NCBI GenBank assembly: GCA_011009095.1
Contig: VTPC01007218.1
Span: 97,160-161,159, forward strand
Direction: 5' to 3'
Length of the DNA: 64,000 nt
Source of the DNA: Ignelater luminosus
Lineage: Eukaryota > Arthropoda > Insecta > Coleoptera > Elateridae
The notes under the pieces are model-generated. The model searched no databases, was not told where the DNA came from, and saw nothing but the letters and a program-made list of their open reading frames with translations. This document shows positions 1 to 14,600 of the stretch, one piece after another (the stretch's first letter is position 1; the number at the start of each line of letters is the position of its first letter). The translations under genes and the position numbers were made by a program.

Positions 1-754
1 ATTGATCATTGGAAGGGCCGATATTACTTTTGAAACATTCTGTATATTCTTATGTGTTATGGTATACAGCATGTTTCACTTAAAACTCCAAATATTTCTG
101 TAATTAAATTCTGTGGGTATTTTTAATTGGTTTTTAAAAACATGATATTTCGGAAAAATCAAAAACCAGGTATGAGCTGACCTATGCTACATTTAATTAA
201 TGGTGTGCTGAAAATATGTCGACACAATAACTGAAAAAACTTGTTAATAAAAATTTGAAATAATTTTTTTATTACTTACCGCCTGCAATACATGGCTCGT
301 AAGTTAGCAAAAATGCCTGATTGTGCAAAAAATATAATAAAAATGCTTAATTCATTTAAAAGTTTAATGTTTGAATTCATAATTTAAGGATTATTCTAAG
401 ACGATCATTTAAAATCTTGGTTTTTGTTGCTCTCACTGTAGAAAATTAGATTCTATGTAAACCATTCAATAGACTTTTAATATAAAGCATTTTAAAAATG
501 GTAAAATAAATATAAATTTGATTAAAACCACATATTGCTTCATTATCTTTTAATGTAAAATTTAAAGTTACAAGTATCGGTCACAACAAAGACAATTATT
601 ATTATTTGGGAAAGAATACAAAGCAAAAAACCAATATTAAATACTGTAAGATCAAGAAAATAATGATTCAGAGCAGGCTATCACTAGTGCATAACGATTA
701 AGATTGATTTCAAAATATGGCAGCAGATTAGAAGTTACCTAACCTTTTGTGCAC

Positions 755-962
755 GTCATGATTTTGAAGTTACCTTAGGGGATACAAGAAACCTATCTGT
801 TTCTTATTGATTACAAACCATATTTCTCATCCTTTATTAATTGGTAATATATTTCAATTATTAATAACAATACAGTAATTAATAAAGGATGGAAAATACG
901 GTTTGTAATCAATAGATAAGTTTGTTTCACCCTTAAGGCAACATCAAAAGCTCATAGACGAC
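755..962. mobile_element. Short inverted-repeat (MITE-like) element
   Basis: Two arms are inverted copies. The inner arms at 803-842 and 878-920 both carry the TTGATTACAAACC and ATCCTTTATTAATT motifs. The pairing continues outward with GTCATGATTTTGAAGTTACC on the left and a related inverted sequence ending near 962. There is no coding capacity, so this is a non-autonomous DNA element or a simple long hairpin. Confidence 0.65.
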
Positions 963-1312
963 ATCACATGCATATTCTCCATATACAATCAAATGAAGAC
1001 TGAAAACTACTGAGTAGGTGATCAAAACTTAAATTACTATGGAAACCAGCCTACAAAATTACTAACATTTAAAATGTTACCTTCACATGTTAAATCACAG
1101 GCATTCTAAAATCAATCATGCTATATTAGTTATTGCCTGTTTTGAATCATTATTTTTCCAATATCACAGTATAACTTCAACGTGGTAAACCAAAATCAAT
1201 ATTAATGCAGGGTATCTCCAGCGTATCTCTGTAACCAGAATAGGTAGAAGAAACATTACCAATCTACTTTTTCCCACCAAGAGTTCATTGGTACAATCAG
1301 AATCTCAATATA

Positions 1313-1619
1313 CAGGATGTTTCATTTAAAAATCCCAGGTAAAATATTTCAGTAATCAGTCAAGACATTTGAATTTTGTAAATGAGAATTGCTAGAGAGT
1401 AAAAATTTGTTTTTATGCCAATGTAATTACTTCAAATCCTAAGATGTAGATGATATACTCCACCATAACACCATTTAAATTTTAGGATCTGAAGTAGCTA
1501 TATTGACATAAAAACAAAACTAGTCCTACACTTTAGCAAATGCTGTTTACAAAATTCAAATATCTCGTCGTCAAAATTACTGAAATATTTGGCCTGGGAG
1601 TTTTAAGCGAATCACCCTG
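1313..1619. mobile_element. MITE with TACAGGATG/CACCCTGTA ends
   Basis: The element is flanked by TA at 1311-1312 and 1620-1621, as expected of Tc1/mariner-type insertion. The ends are inverted repeats (CAGGATGTTTCATTTAAAAA on the left; AAGCGAATCACCCTG on the right), and pairing extends inward through AAATATTTCAGTAATC on the left and its inverted equivalent on the right. It has no open frame and is presumably mobilised by a transposase encoded elsewhere. Confidence 0.75.
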
Positions 1620-2420
1620 TATGCTTTGTTTTTGGTAGAGATATGGAATTTTCAATTATATTACAAATGCATGTCATGCAGTAACAAAGAGTGTCAGATG
1701 GATAGTTTAAAAATTATGAGTGCAAAACGCAGGCGCAGGATGCATAAGTCATATAATCAAAAAATTCCAGATCTCAAGTGATATTTTGAAAAATAATCAA
1801 TAGCAAAAATCAGTTTTTTAAAATTATTTTAAACAGTTGTATTTCAGTTACCCAAGAATTAGAAAAAAAATTCTTCAAGGTTTTTTACTTACAAACTAAC
1901 CTAGAATGTTTTCCTTGGTTCTGTGTGCAGTTTGATGTTCAAAATTGAATTTTTATTGTATTGAATTGTTTTCAAGTCATTCATTTTTTTGAGTAGCAAT
2001 TATAGTAGACTTTGACATAATTAAATTACAGCAATGTGTATTAAATTCTTTGCTGGCTATTCTGATTATGGAGATAAAGTCTATATCATTCTAGACAGAT
2101 TAGTATTTGGAATCCACCTTTTAGCAAAGGGTGAATAGAAAAAAAAGAAAGTACCATTCCACCATTTGCTTATTTTTTTTATTTATTATTTAAATCCTTA
2201 AATGTAGATGCCAAGACTGCCTTTTATAACTTTAAATTTTAAATTAGCTGTTTACGAATACATTTATTATGGTGATTTTATCCAAGTAGTTAGATCCTCA
2301 GTCAAAAGGTGGACTTCAAATACTACGTTGTTACAAGACAGCATGTATGTTAGTCACATGGTTACATCATGTATGCAAAATGATGTCTAATGCACTGAAT
2401 AGTCAATGATGCAAACCTGA

Positions 2421-4178
2421 TCAAAACTCTGTACATTCATTAGTAAGTAGATCAACACCACAGTTATTCTGGATTAATGGAATAACCTCTCTTTTAAATA
2501 GCATACTGGTTTTGCCGTGGGTTATCCTTAATATATTATAAGCTTTTTTCAAATAATTTTGAGATTCTGATAAATCTCCTTGATGTGTCAATATTTTAGC
2601 TAGTTTCAAATACAATAATCCTGTAAGTGGATGTCTATCACCCAAGTATTTTCTGGAACAGATTTTCTTTCAGTCTTGAGCTGTATTTAGAATAATCATA
2701 ACAAATACCTATAACCAAAAATGAGTTCAGTTCCGAACTGTATGGCATCTTCCCACTGTCCAAAGTCAATGCTGCTTTCAAATGCAGAATCCAATATTCT
2801 TACATGTTGAATATTTAATTTATGTAACACACCTTTATGTTTTTTTAAACAAACTTTACACACATCTAGATCTGATTTTGTTAAAAAAATATAGAACAAA
2901 AAATAAAAAGTTGATGTTCACCGACACGTAAAAGGATACATGCCAATTTCATATTCTGTAAATGCATACTAGTAAATTCTGTAACATCTTTATACTGCTG
3001 TATAAAACTAGATGAAATTTCCGTCTGACACTCTTCACATTCTAAGATATCATCTTGTTCAATTTTTTCGTTTATTTCAATGCATGCTTCACATGAAGAA
3101 TTTGGACATGCAGCAGCCGTCATCATTTTTGCTTCTTCTGTATCTAAACATCTGGGGCATTCGCAAAGAAAGTAATAAGTATTTAATAACTCCTCTTGCC
3201 TTAAGTGAGGTAGTTGTAAAGTGTCGATGTAACTTAAGAATATCTGAAACAACTATTTTCTGCAACTTTATTACAATTAGATTATTATGTTTACCTTGTC
3301 CCAATTTAAAGTTGGTAATGCTTCAGTAGTACGAATATTTAAAAGAGTTCCCTGGAATATTGCCACAGCATTAGGTTGACAAGAATGATCTAAAATAGAG
3401 GCACCTAAATAAATTCCAGTTCCTAAACTTCTAAGTTCTTCATCAGATATATTGAAGCTATTAACACACATCTGCAGTAAATAAATAGTTTTAAAATTAA
3501 CTGAGAATATTCTCTATTAATTTTTAGTATATTAAACTTAAAACAAAAAATTCAACTAACTCGCCCATATATTCCAATCAATTCAACAGTATTTGGTATA
3601 AAACCATCTAGAAATTCATTTAATACACCACACAAAGAAACAAAATGCTCCATCCGACGACTGTCCTCTTTTAAGTTTGGATAATCTGTAAAAATAAATT
3701 AAAATTATGTTATCAATTAATTACCACTGTCAATTGCATTCTATTTCTTACGAGACATTAGATCTTTAAACATTCTAAATTTATTTGGAGCATAAAATGA
3801 CTTGATGGTATTTCCTCCTTTTTCTAATTTTTTTAATAGTCTTGCAAGCAATCTTGCAGCATCTGGAACTACCCGTGGCATAACACGTTTTAAGTGATTA
3901 CATTCTAATTTATGTATTGGCCACCCTTCCTTTTGACATACTTTATTACAGTAATAAGTATAGTGGCAATTTGAACATTTATGTAATTCTCCACTGCAAA
4001 AATATTCAAGTGGATTTTATTATGTTTTGACTGATTACTATCCAAAAGCAAAGCCTTACCTGGAAAAACAATAATCACAGTTTTCAGTTCTCCATTTCGA
4101 ACTAAGCACATAAACAAATGGTTTCTCTGAAATTATCAGAGTTCCAGGTGGTACTTCTTGATCTTTCATCAATGCCAT
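2421..4178 (-). CDS. SMYD3-like SET/MYND lysine methyltransferase
   Basis: Seven exons on the minus strand join in frame: 4178-4060, 3993-3752, 3685-3561, 3471-3295, 3243-2922, 2871-2709 and 2652-2421, giving about 459 residues (human SMYD3 has 428). A MYND zinc finger is visible at residues 34-71 (C34, C37, C46, C49, C55, C59, H67, C71). The SET core has DHSC at 190-193 and SYID at 225-228, followed by a Cys-rich post-SET (C248, C250, C253) and a helical TPR-like C-terminus close to SMYD3. The family transfers methyl groups from S-adenosylmethionine to lysines. Oddity: an in-frame TAA sits directly before the ATG, so the N-terminal GxG segment that normally contacts the cofactor is absent from this model. 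The exon 5 donor could instead lie at 2940, in the same phase. The gene is head to head with sws. The SMYD3 subgroup is likely; enzyme activity is not shown. Confidence 0.88.
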
Positions 4179-5673
4179 TATTTATGAAACTATTAGTATT
4201 ACACAATTAAATTGTGTCAGGTCAGTTATATTAAGATCTCTGCTTTATTTTTAAGTTGTATAGGTAGTGAAAGCTTAATTTATTTTTAAATTGCAAATGA
4301 TTAAAATAGATCAGCTTCTTGAAGAATAACCTTTACGATCTTTTCGTTCTATATGTTATGAAATCCGGATACAAAATTAAATAATAAAAAGCATCACTAT
4401 TTAATAATTATTTATTTATCTCAACCATGAAATGCTAATAAAATTAATAAAATACTAATTATATTACTGGCTTACATTCTTAAGTTTCCAATTCAATCAA
4501 GTAATAAGTAATAACATCACCTTTTGTAACCTGAAAGGTTTATAATCTTTATAATCGGTTTTAGTATAAATTGGTGGTAGACAAATAAACTAATAAGGTA
4601 CCTAAAAAGCCAGTAGATTACAAATTGTATCAATTTAATAATGTTTCTTATTTATATTTAATTTTAAATGCGATTTTAGGTTACCTACCTCGGTTAACTT
4701 TTAACTTACTTTTGGAAAATAGTATACAGGGTGTTTCACAAGGAATGCTGCAAGAGAAGTTAACACGACGATATGGTGCCTATGAAAAAGCTGCTGATTG
4801 GTGGACATCTGACAACTATTCACATATCAGCTAATCAGGAGTTTTTCATTGGCATCACATCATTATGCTACTGCTTCTAATAAAAAATTAGTGTGCTTTA
4901 CCCTCGGATGTTGAACAAGACACCTGAAAACACAATCGATGCATTTGACTTCCTAGCCAATCGGTAGCATATACGTCAGCTTAGCCCTCAGTTTATCCAA
5001 TGATCTCCCTTCAACGTAATACACATTCCATAAGCGCTAGAGCCATAAATTCAAATATGGGTGCGTGTGTGTTGCCAAAGTTTAGGATCAAAATTTAATT
5101 ACAAAAAACTTTAAAGAGTAACTTAATTAATGTTGATGTGTGTGGTTTTAAGAATATCAGTACTAGTTAGATCTAACGGTAAAGAGACGTTATTCACCTT
5201 AACTATTAAATGCATGAGAAATATAATAAAATTCCTTGTGGTTTCCAAAGTCTTGAAAAGATATTAGTTGTATACATACCATTTCTGGGAAAACAAGTAC
5301 ACCTTGTAGTACATTTCTATAAAGTAAACAGTAAAAAACAGGACAAAATACATACAAATAAAGTTTCATGTGTAAGCAAACCATTCCCGCCATTTGCGTT
5401 TGTTGGACTTTTGTTATTACGTCAAGCTCCGCCCAATGCATCGACTGTGCTTCTAATCCCTAATCCATGGTGTGATGCACCTTCACTCGAAGTCGATAGT
5501 CAATACCATCATGCGGGACTTTAGACACTGCCATTAAATTTTTTAATTTCACTTTTTAGCTCATGTGCTTCCATGTGTTATCTGGTGCTATAGTTTATTG
5601 ATCACATGATGGTTTATTGCGAAATGTCAAAAATTGTGTGAAAGATGAATTGTAATGCGAATGTTTTTAAGCA
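4179..5673. promoter_or_regulatory. Divergent intergenic region between SMYD3-like gene and sws
   Basis: About 1.5 kb separates the two start codons, so both promoters must lie here or in unseen upstream exons. A TACAGGGTG transposon-end motif lies at 4725-4733 with no clear partner, so a mobile fragment has probably entered the region. Open frames inside (for example 5210-5524) have no recognisable domain. I see no defined promoter motif that I would stake a claim on. Confidence 0.45.
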
Positions 5674-8600
5674 ATGGAAGTAGTGAATTTAATAAATAAT
5701 TTAAATTCAGAATTTGGAACTCTTTTAAAATCAACATGGATTGGCAGTATATATTCAAATCTTAGTCGATCATATGAGGTAAATATAAAAATCAAAACAA
5801 AGATTCAAGGTATTTAACGACGAAAATAAGATTTGTTTTAAATTTTAAGAAATGTCAACCCTAAATTATATAACTTTTTGAACAACTATAAATGCGCCAT
5901 TTCAATTAATATACTTTCTAGCCCATTTATTTGTTTCTTGTGGGTGGTTTCTTGGTATTCCTGACTGTAACAGCTATTCTCTTAAGAAGATGGCATATTC
6001 AAGGTATTCTAAACTTATCATATGTTTGTATATGTTTCTGATGTTTTTCTTGTGAAGCTGTTTCAAGTCAGGAGTCAACATCAGCTCCCGCCAGTCGCTT
6101 TCGAAAAAGAGACAAAGCTTTGTTTTATGGCAGAAAAATGTTGCGAAAAGTCAAGTCAATATCTGGCCAAGTCCGCAGCTCTGGTCAAGGAAGAAAACGT
6201 AAGATGGTGATGCGTTTTGCAAGAAGATTATTACAGTTAAGAAAAGAAAATGAATCTGAACAGTTAAAGGTTGTTTTCGTATGATTGCATTTATATATTC
6301 TATAAGTTATACTTTTAGGTTACTGAACCACCAGCAGAGTATTTGGAAGAAGATTTATTGAGTGATGAACGTATGCCTCGTGATGCTTTGTACATGTTGC
6401 AAAGTATAAGGGTATTTGGTCATTTTGAAAAACCTGTCTTTCTTAAACTTTGTAAGCACACTGAAATTATGAACATACCTGCTGGTTCCTATCTTTTTAA
6501 AATAGGTAAGTCTACAGTTAAACAGTAAAAACAAACCTGTATTAATTTAAATACTCCTTCCCCCCAATTCTGTAGCTAAAGTTGCTAAGTAATAACTTTT
6601 ATAACTATTAAAAGAATGTACTGCGGCATTATTTATGCAAAATACTGTATACAGATAATTTTTATTATAGGTGATCCAGATGAAAATGTCTTTGTAGTAC
6701 AAAGTGGCAAAGTCAATGTTTTTATTAGTACAGCAGATGGATCAACCCTTTCTTTAAAAATAGTAAAGGCTGGTGAATCAGTAACATCTTTATTAAGCTT
6801 TACAGATGTCTTAACAGTAAATATAGGTTTTATTAAATTAAAAGTGGTATAGGGTTATTGTATTTTAGGGACATCCAAATCCATATAGAACAGTGTCGGC
6901 TAAAGCAGTCGAAGATTCAACTGTGGTAAAATTGCCTATGGCAGCATTTCGAGAGGTTTTCCAAGAATATCCTGACATCTTTATTAGAGTCATGCAAGTT
7001 ATTATGGTGCGATTACAAAGAGTTACATTTACAGCCCTACATCAGTACCTTGGCCTTAGTGCTGAACTTATTAATCCAGTCAGTATTTTGATTTAATGTA
7101 TTTATAGTTTGAACTTGATTGATTTTGTGTTGTAGGGAACAAAAAGTAGTAGACATAAACATCCCTTAGTTTTAAGTTCTCCAGTACGTTCTAAAAGAGA
7201 TAGCATACCTTTAAAACGTGAAGATTCAGAATCATTTTGTTGGGAATCCGCAGAATTATCACACAGTAGTTCTCGTCCAATTCCTGTTCCCATGCATATG
7301 CACAAACGTAGTAAATCATTTTTTGAGGCGAAAGTCTCGCCTAGCTATAATAATACACCTGATATGGTACCAGACTTAGATCAACCTCTAGTAAATATGG
7401 TCTGAATATTTTTCGAATCGAGTTCTATCAGTTAATTGAAGTATTTCTAGGCACCAGATTTACAGCAGTCATTCACAAAAACCAAAACGCGTTCATCAAA
7501 TCTAGATAATATAGACGAACAAGGTTTAATACAAATAGCGACAGAAGTTTTTGTAAAAGACTTAGGACTTGATGATGATTCTGTACTTAAAGGAAAAGTA
7601 GAATATAGAGAAGTTGGAGCTGGTACTTATTTGATGAAGGAAGACTCAAATAAAGTAATATTTATTAATATTTTTATTTAAGTAGAAGAAAGAAAAGTTT
7701 TGGGATATATTTGTAGGATGTGGCACTTACTTATGTTATATCTGGATCATTGATAATGTCACAAAAAATGACTGATAGTGGTGAAGAAGTACATATATTT
7801 ACAGCTCATCCTGGAGAGATTGTTGGTGGACTGGCTGTGCTTACAGGGGAAGCTAGTTTTTTTACTATTCGTGCCAAACATTTTACTCGTCTTGCACTGA
7901 TTTCGAAAAACACATTTTATAAGTAAGTTAATTTATTAACTACCTACAGTAAATGTAGGGCAGATTTACTAAATTAGCATCTACTAAATACTATTCACAG
8001 TATTGTCATGTTGAATATCGATAGGCGTTAGAAATTTTTACAATTTTTATATTATTTTTTTTAAAGTCATTCAAGTTCCTTTTGTTAAAAGTACTCAAGT
8101 AAATGTTCTACAGAGTATTAGTTCAGAAATAAACTTAAAACTCTTCTTTAAATTGGTTTCGCAGAACATTCAGTGATAGGATATGTAAATGAAATTTGAC
8201 ATGTACTGCAGCATTCTATGGGGTCAAAGTTTTTTTTTCCTAAACAATTTGAGCATTATTCAACTGCTTGTGGTAAAGTTTCACAAGCATTATTAAACAT
8301 AAGAAAATATTTGTTCTGACCTATCACATTTTTACGAAACAATCTGATAGTTGAAAATTATCATACAAGCAATAAACCCCCATATTTTGAACACTTCAAT
8401 GTAAGTTTCTTTTAATTTGAAGATTGATAATTTCTAAATGGTATTCAATCAAGAAACACTACATTAAGGAGTACATCTATCTTATTATGAGAAATCCATC
8501 TTATAATCCCGTTGATGTTGTTTTGAAACTGTATAATAAATTCATTATTTTACTTGTATCAACAAATTCTTAATGTTTGCAGCCTTATGAAAGAGAAACC

Positions 8601-11600
8601 AGACATTGTTTTGTACATAGCTGATATGGTAGTGCGTTGTTTATCACCTTTTGTAAGACAAGTAGATTTTGCATTGGATTGGGTATTTCTTGAATCAGGT
8701 AGAGCTGTATATAGGCAGGATGATGAAAGTGACTCTACATTTATTGTACTGTCTGGTCGTCTACGTTCAGTGATTACTCATCAAAATGGTAAAAAGGAAT
8801 TGGTTGGTGAATATGGTAAAGGTGATTTAGTTGGAATTGTAAGTGCTACATACCTTGTCTTCTATTTTACAAATATAGTATTCATGCAGGTTGAAATGGT
8901 GACGCAAACCAAACGAAGTACTACTGTTATGGCTGTACGAGATTCTGAATTAGCAAAATTACCAGAAGGCTTATTTAATGCAATTAAGTTACGCTTTCCT
9001 ATTGTAGTTACTCGTCTTATAAATTTATTAGGACATCGTATATTAGGTAAAACTATTCTCTTTTAAATAAAATATGAATCAAGATTATTTTGTATTTCAA
9101 TAGGTACTTGGCAGAAACCAAATTTAAATTTGCGCACACCAAATAATTCTGCATTAGACAGTCGACCATCACAAATTAATTTTTCAACAGTTGCATTAGT
9201 TGCTGTATCTGATGACGTACCTTTAACCGCTTTTACTTATGAATTATACCATTGCCTTTGTGCCATTGGTAAGATCTAAAATAATGTATTTTGCAAACTT
9301 GCAAATAATACACATTAATTCTTTTAGGGCCAACGTTAAGACTGACCTCAGATGTGATACGTAAAACTTTAGGTGTTAGTATAATGGATCCCAATAATGA
9401 ATATCGATTAACAACGTGGTTAGCACAACAAGAGGACCAACATAAAATTGCCTTGTATCAATGCGATTTGACATTTAGTGCTTGGACTCAACGATGCATC
9501 AGACAAGCTGATTGCATTCTTATAGTTGGACTTGGAGAAAATGCTCCCAGCTTAGGAAAGGTAAATGGTAAGAGTTTATAAGGAATACATTTTACATTTC
9601 TGTGTTACAGGTAGAAAAAGAAACTCAGAGACTTGCTGTGAGAACTCAGAGGGAATTGGTTCTCCTACATCATGAAGGTGGACCAAGACCAAATAATACA
9701 GTAGCTTGGCTTAATATGCGGTCATGGATTTCATGGCATCATCATATTCAGTGTCCAAAGCGAATGTTTTCTAGGAAGTCCTTGTATAGAATTGTTAGTT
9801 AATTAATTTCTTAATAAAATTCAAATTATAAGGTTTTTTTCTTGTAGAATGATCTTTATAGTAAAGTATGCATGTCTGAACCAAACATTCATTCAGACTT
9901 TTCAAGATTGGCTCGCTGGTTAACGGGAAAATCAGTTGGTCTTGTGTTAGGTGGTGGTGGTGCAAGAGGTGCTGCACATGTTGGTATGATTAAAGCCATA
10001 CAAGAAGCTGGTATACCAATAGATATGGTGGGAGGTGTAAGTATAGGCGCTTTCATGGGAGCTCTTTGGTGTCAAGAAAAGAACATAACAACTGTTACAC
10101 AAAAAGCAAGAGAATGGGCAACGGTATTTATTTTATTAAAATAAAGGGAAAGCTATAATGATTATTTAAATTTGTAGAAAATGACTCAGTGGTGGCGTCA
10201 AATTTTAGATTTAACATATCCTGTAACATCTATGTTTAGTGGAAGAGATTTCAACCAAACAATCCGCAGTACTTTTGGAGATACTTTCATAGAAGATCTA
10301 TGGTTGCCATATTTTACCATAACAACCGATATTACTGCATCTTGCATGAGAATTCACAGTCATGGTAAGTTAGAATCGTTATTTTGTTAATTACCTATCT
10401 TGTTGTTTAATAACGTTTTGTAATAATCATGTATAAGTATAAAATATCCTAAAAATTTCTTGGCAGCACTGTACGGATTTTACCTGTTAATTTTTTTAAA
10501 TGTTGCCGTACATTGTGTAGATGTAATATGTAAATGTTGTAAAAGTGTATTGGATGTTCAAATTGTGATTGGTTAACCTTTTCTGTTTGCATGTAACTAT
10601 TATTATTTTAGTTAATTTTCCTTTCATTGACTTGCAAATATAAATTTCTTGTTAATTTTCAATGAGGGCTAGTGATGCAATTTCTTATTATGACAGAATA
10701 AAAATTGTATTGCAGCTATAAGTGGCTTTCAGATGGTCAACAATATTATGCAATAATTTAGATAACAAAATAAATTTTAGTAGCATTTGAACTCTTTATA
10801 TTAAATTATTGTGCAAAATTATTGATCTTCTGAGAATGATTAACAGCCACGTACAGTGTTCTAAGATTTAACTGGTTTTCTTAAGAATCTGAGTTTTTGA
10901 CTATTTACTTAATGTTGAAAATATTATATGATCAGAAACTAATGTCATCTTGATGGCCTTTGGATAGTATTTCTTTGATTGAAACATCAACAATAGAAAT
11001 ATCCTTGAGTTGTATTCTCAATCTATGATTAAATAAATATAATATACTAGCTTTATCTAATCTTAAGAAGAAAGGGGATAAAATCTGTGGCCATGGAATT
11101 AGCTAATGTTTAAATTTAATCAGGAGTTAAGAATATGGCCTGTTTTTTATTCAATCACCACGCAGTTGTTGTGTGATTCATAGAATCACCATGTATAGCC
11201 CCGGCAAACATGCTTGCCACAGTCGCAGCATAAACACAAACGCTGTACAGTACAGTGCAATTTTACGCTTCCAATTAAAGAAATAGCTTTGTCTTTCTCT
11301 TTTGTAAGTTCCTAAATATTTCGGATTACCTGGAGACCCGAGTTAAAGAGGACCGACTTAACAAGGTTCTACAGTATTTACAAAAAGTGATCTCGAGTTA
11401 ACCAGCTTAACTCTCATGTTTCATTACCTCTAGTCCATTTGTTCTCCCTGCATGAATTCTTCTTCTAAATAATGAATATTAAAAAAATTGAAAATTGATG
11501 CTTTTGACTGCTAAATTGTTTAAAATAATACTCTGCGTATTTTAAATATGAACATGATTATCATAATTCATAAGTATTATTAGGAATTTTGGTTATAATA

Positions 11601-14600
11601 TTTTAGCTAATAGAGATATTGGTTCTAAGTTCTCTACCCTTCCTTGTTACAGTGATTTTAATAAGTTCTAACACTTTCAGCTTAAAATCTTGGTTAGTTT
11701 GAGTTTGGGACGCTCTTAAATTTCAAATTTTTGTGAGTATCGATTGTAATGCAGGTGATTTCTTAGGTTATAGTTTTTTAACTAAAATAGGTATGGGTTC
11801 CAAATTTTGTATACTTCTTTGCTACAGTATTGTGAAACTCCAGCTTAATAGCTGTTCGACACCACATTAAATTCTTTATTAGAAAATTTTTGCAAAATTT
11901 TGATTGAAAATCTTTTAGATGATATTAGAATAAATCATTTGTAACTTGTACATGTTTTTCTGTGAAAAAATGGAAATGCATTTGCTCATTTAGAGGTTTT
12001 ATCTACAGCTGCTTACATTATTATTATTATTAACCTTGAAATGCCAACGTGAATATTGTGAATATAACCCTACTTTTTCATAACGAGTGATAAGTGGTAA
12101 TAAGTACAGATAAATTCAATTATTGATAATTGTGGACAATATCAATAATAAAATTTAAATAGAACACTGGGTTAGGTTAGCATTCAATGAGCCATGTACG
12201 GCATACATGTTTGTGCTTATTTTATGCAGAAGATTTTCAAGTTTTTAGAACCAGTTTTAAAAATCTCTCATTTCATGAGATTTCTACAGAAATTTCTATG
12301 CAAACCCTATTTGCAACGATCAAAAACTTTTTAGAAAGTAATTTCTATAAAATTTATCAGAAAATTTAAAGTAGTGTCAAACAGCTCTAAGATCTTAATT
12401 AATATGCATTTGGGGCATGCTTCAAGTTGAATATCTGTGATTATTAGAGGCAAGGCATGTGATTTCTTCGACTGTAACTTTTTAACTAATGAAGATATCG
12501 GTTCCAAACCTTCTGCACTTCTTTGCTACAGTGTTTTTAAGAAGTTTCACAAATTTCAGCTTAATATCTTAATTATTAAAAAATGTTTGTGTATTTCCTT
12601 ATGAATTAGAAAAGATACCTACTATCAAGTCAGCTATATGGGTCCACCTTACCTTTTTTTAATTATTTCAGTATCAGATTCATAATCAGCAACCTTGCAA
12701 AGCCCTAGGTTTCATTTTTGTAGTTAAACTAAGAAGAATTCAAGAAATAAGCAATTCTTTATAATTTTATCCATCATTGTTGTTTTCAAATTTGAATATT
12801 AGGTTTGAAGAGTACAGGGGAAAAACGATCTAAGTCACTTTAAACCCGAATATGAGTTATACATCATTTCTGCTCTTTCACACTGTACTTGAAATTAACA
12901 AAAAACCCATCTAAGTCACTGCAAACTGCGAATAAAAATAGGTGCTGTATGGAAAAGTGATCGAAGTCCGTGCTTTAAATTGAAGTATCTCAAAACTATT
13001 TAAATGTGTGTTAGATTGTTTTCTCCCTGTACTCTTCGTTTGTAATTAGCGACCTCGAGAATCTCTGTGGTATGATTTTTTCACCTAAGTTACAATAAGA
13101 ATGCAAGATATTCTAATTTTAAAATTATTTTCAATATTTCATATTAATATGTATTTACAATTTTGTGTAAAAAAAAAGCAAAAAGTCAATCTTTAACAGT
13201 TAAACTTTGCAATATTCATCATTTAGAAGACATTAAAAAAGTTTCATCAATATTGAAGTAAGAAGAATGAATTCCTTAATTTTTACATTTTTAAATCTAA
13301 CTGCACTCACCTATCTGCTATTCAACAAGGTTAGTTGGGTTGTTGAGTCAACTATTAAAATGTTCAGGAATAAGCACTGTGTTACCCGGGTTAACTTTGA
13401 TAACAGATGTTTGAATCCACTCTGAACCCAGTGTTAACTGGACATCACTTTTCTTAAACACCTAATAACTAATACCCTAACCTAAGAGCAAACAGCTGTT
13501 GAAGTTGAGAGCATACACAACGTTCTCTAAAGGATATGGCACCTGGAGAAAGAGAATATGACAATTGAGAAATTGAGATTTTAATGCAATATGCATTCAA
13601 TAAATACCAAAAAACATTTTTTGTTATTCAGTTTTATATATGTACAGAGAGCGTGTATTAAAACAGTATAGTAGTTTCCAAATCTCGTGACACGCAAAAG
13701 GTGGAGCTTACTGCACAAGAAAGAGAAAGAAAATTATAAAAATCATGCCTTTCCAAAAACATTTGCTCTTAGTTTAGTGGATATTTTAGGTTAGGTTCAG
13801 TTTTGTTTTGAAGGAGAATAAAATTATTTAAAATTACAAAGACTTTGGGCCGCTAACAAACAAAAGACAAACAACTTGACAACTCAGCGCACCAACAGCT
13901 TAGACAAGAATGACACATAACGATTAGTGACGTTTTTAGCTTGAACCGTAGGGTTGTTCGGCTAAAATTTGTGTACTGCGCATCGAAGGTCACGTGTCAC
14001 GAGATTTGGAAACTACTCTAACAACAGCTTGGTATTAAATCTTAGTGGTAATTCAGCATTTGCCTATTAAATTAAATCAAGACAAACCTTGACAGTTTCA
14101 AGGTTGACTGGGATACTAAGGCTTTCTGATTGCATAATATAAGTTTATAACTGCATATATAAATAAGAAATATGTTGCTGAATTTAAAATTGAAATATTA
14201 TAATAAGTATTACTGAAAACATTAAGTAAATTTTCAAACATTAGAAACATGAAATTCTTATCGTAAGTAATATCTTAGTAGCTGCTTTTTGAAAAACACT
14301 TTTCTTTGCAATTATATCTCTGTTTTAACCTTATGAATGAAAATCATTGATTATTATAGGTATAGATGCATTGATATTCTATGCAATAATGCAGTGTGGG
14401 AAATCTATAGTATTCATCCATAAAGAATTCAAATAGTACCACAATATTTTTTGTTTTATACCATCTTTAGTTGATAACTTTCAGAACTAAATTGGTGTGT
14501 AATGGACAACAATAGTATTTGAAGTCAGGTGAATCTTTTAATTACTTTCTAATTTTCATTATAATTATACTCCAAATATGTTTTCAATTTTAACTTTAGT

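Larger units (their letters stand above)
1..2420. other. Intergenic region downstream of the SMYD3-like gene
   Basis: No gene was recognised. Besides the two inverted-repeat elements listed separately (755-962 and 1313-1619), the sequence is AT-rich and unremarkable. TTTATT runs around 2170-2195 could act, on the minus strand, as AATAAA polyadenylation signals for the SMYD3-like gene. Confidence 0.6.

Noticed and set aside
5210..5524. 104-residue open frame in the SMYD3-sws intergenic region
   Set aside because: No domain, no splice context, overlaps another open frame on the opposite strand; most likely chance.
6022..6057. sws exon 3 starting at the AG of TTTCAAG or TCAG near 6066-6070
   Set aside because: Neither joins the preceding exon in the frame that encodes [13 protein letters not shown]; the acceptor before 6058 does.
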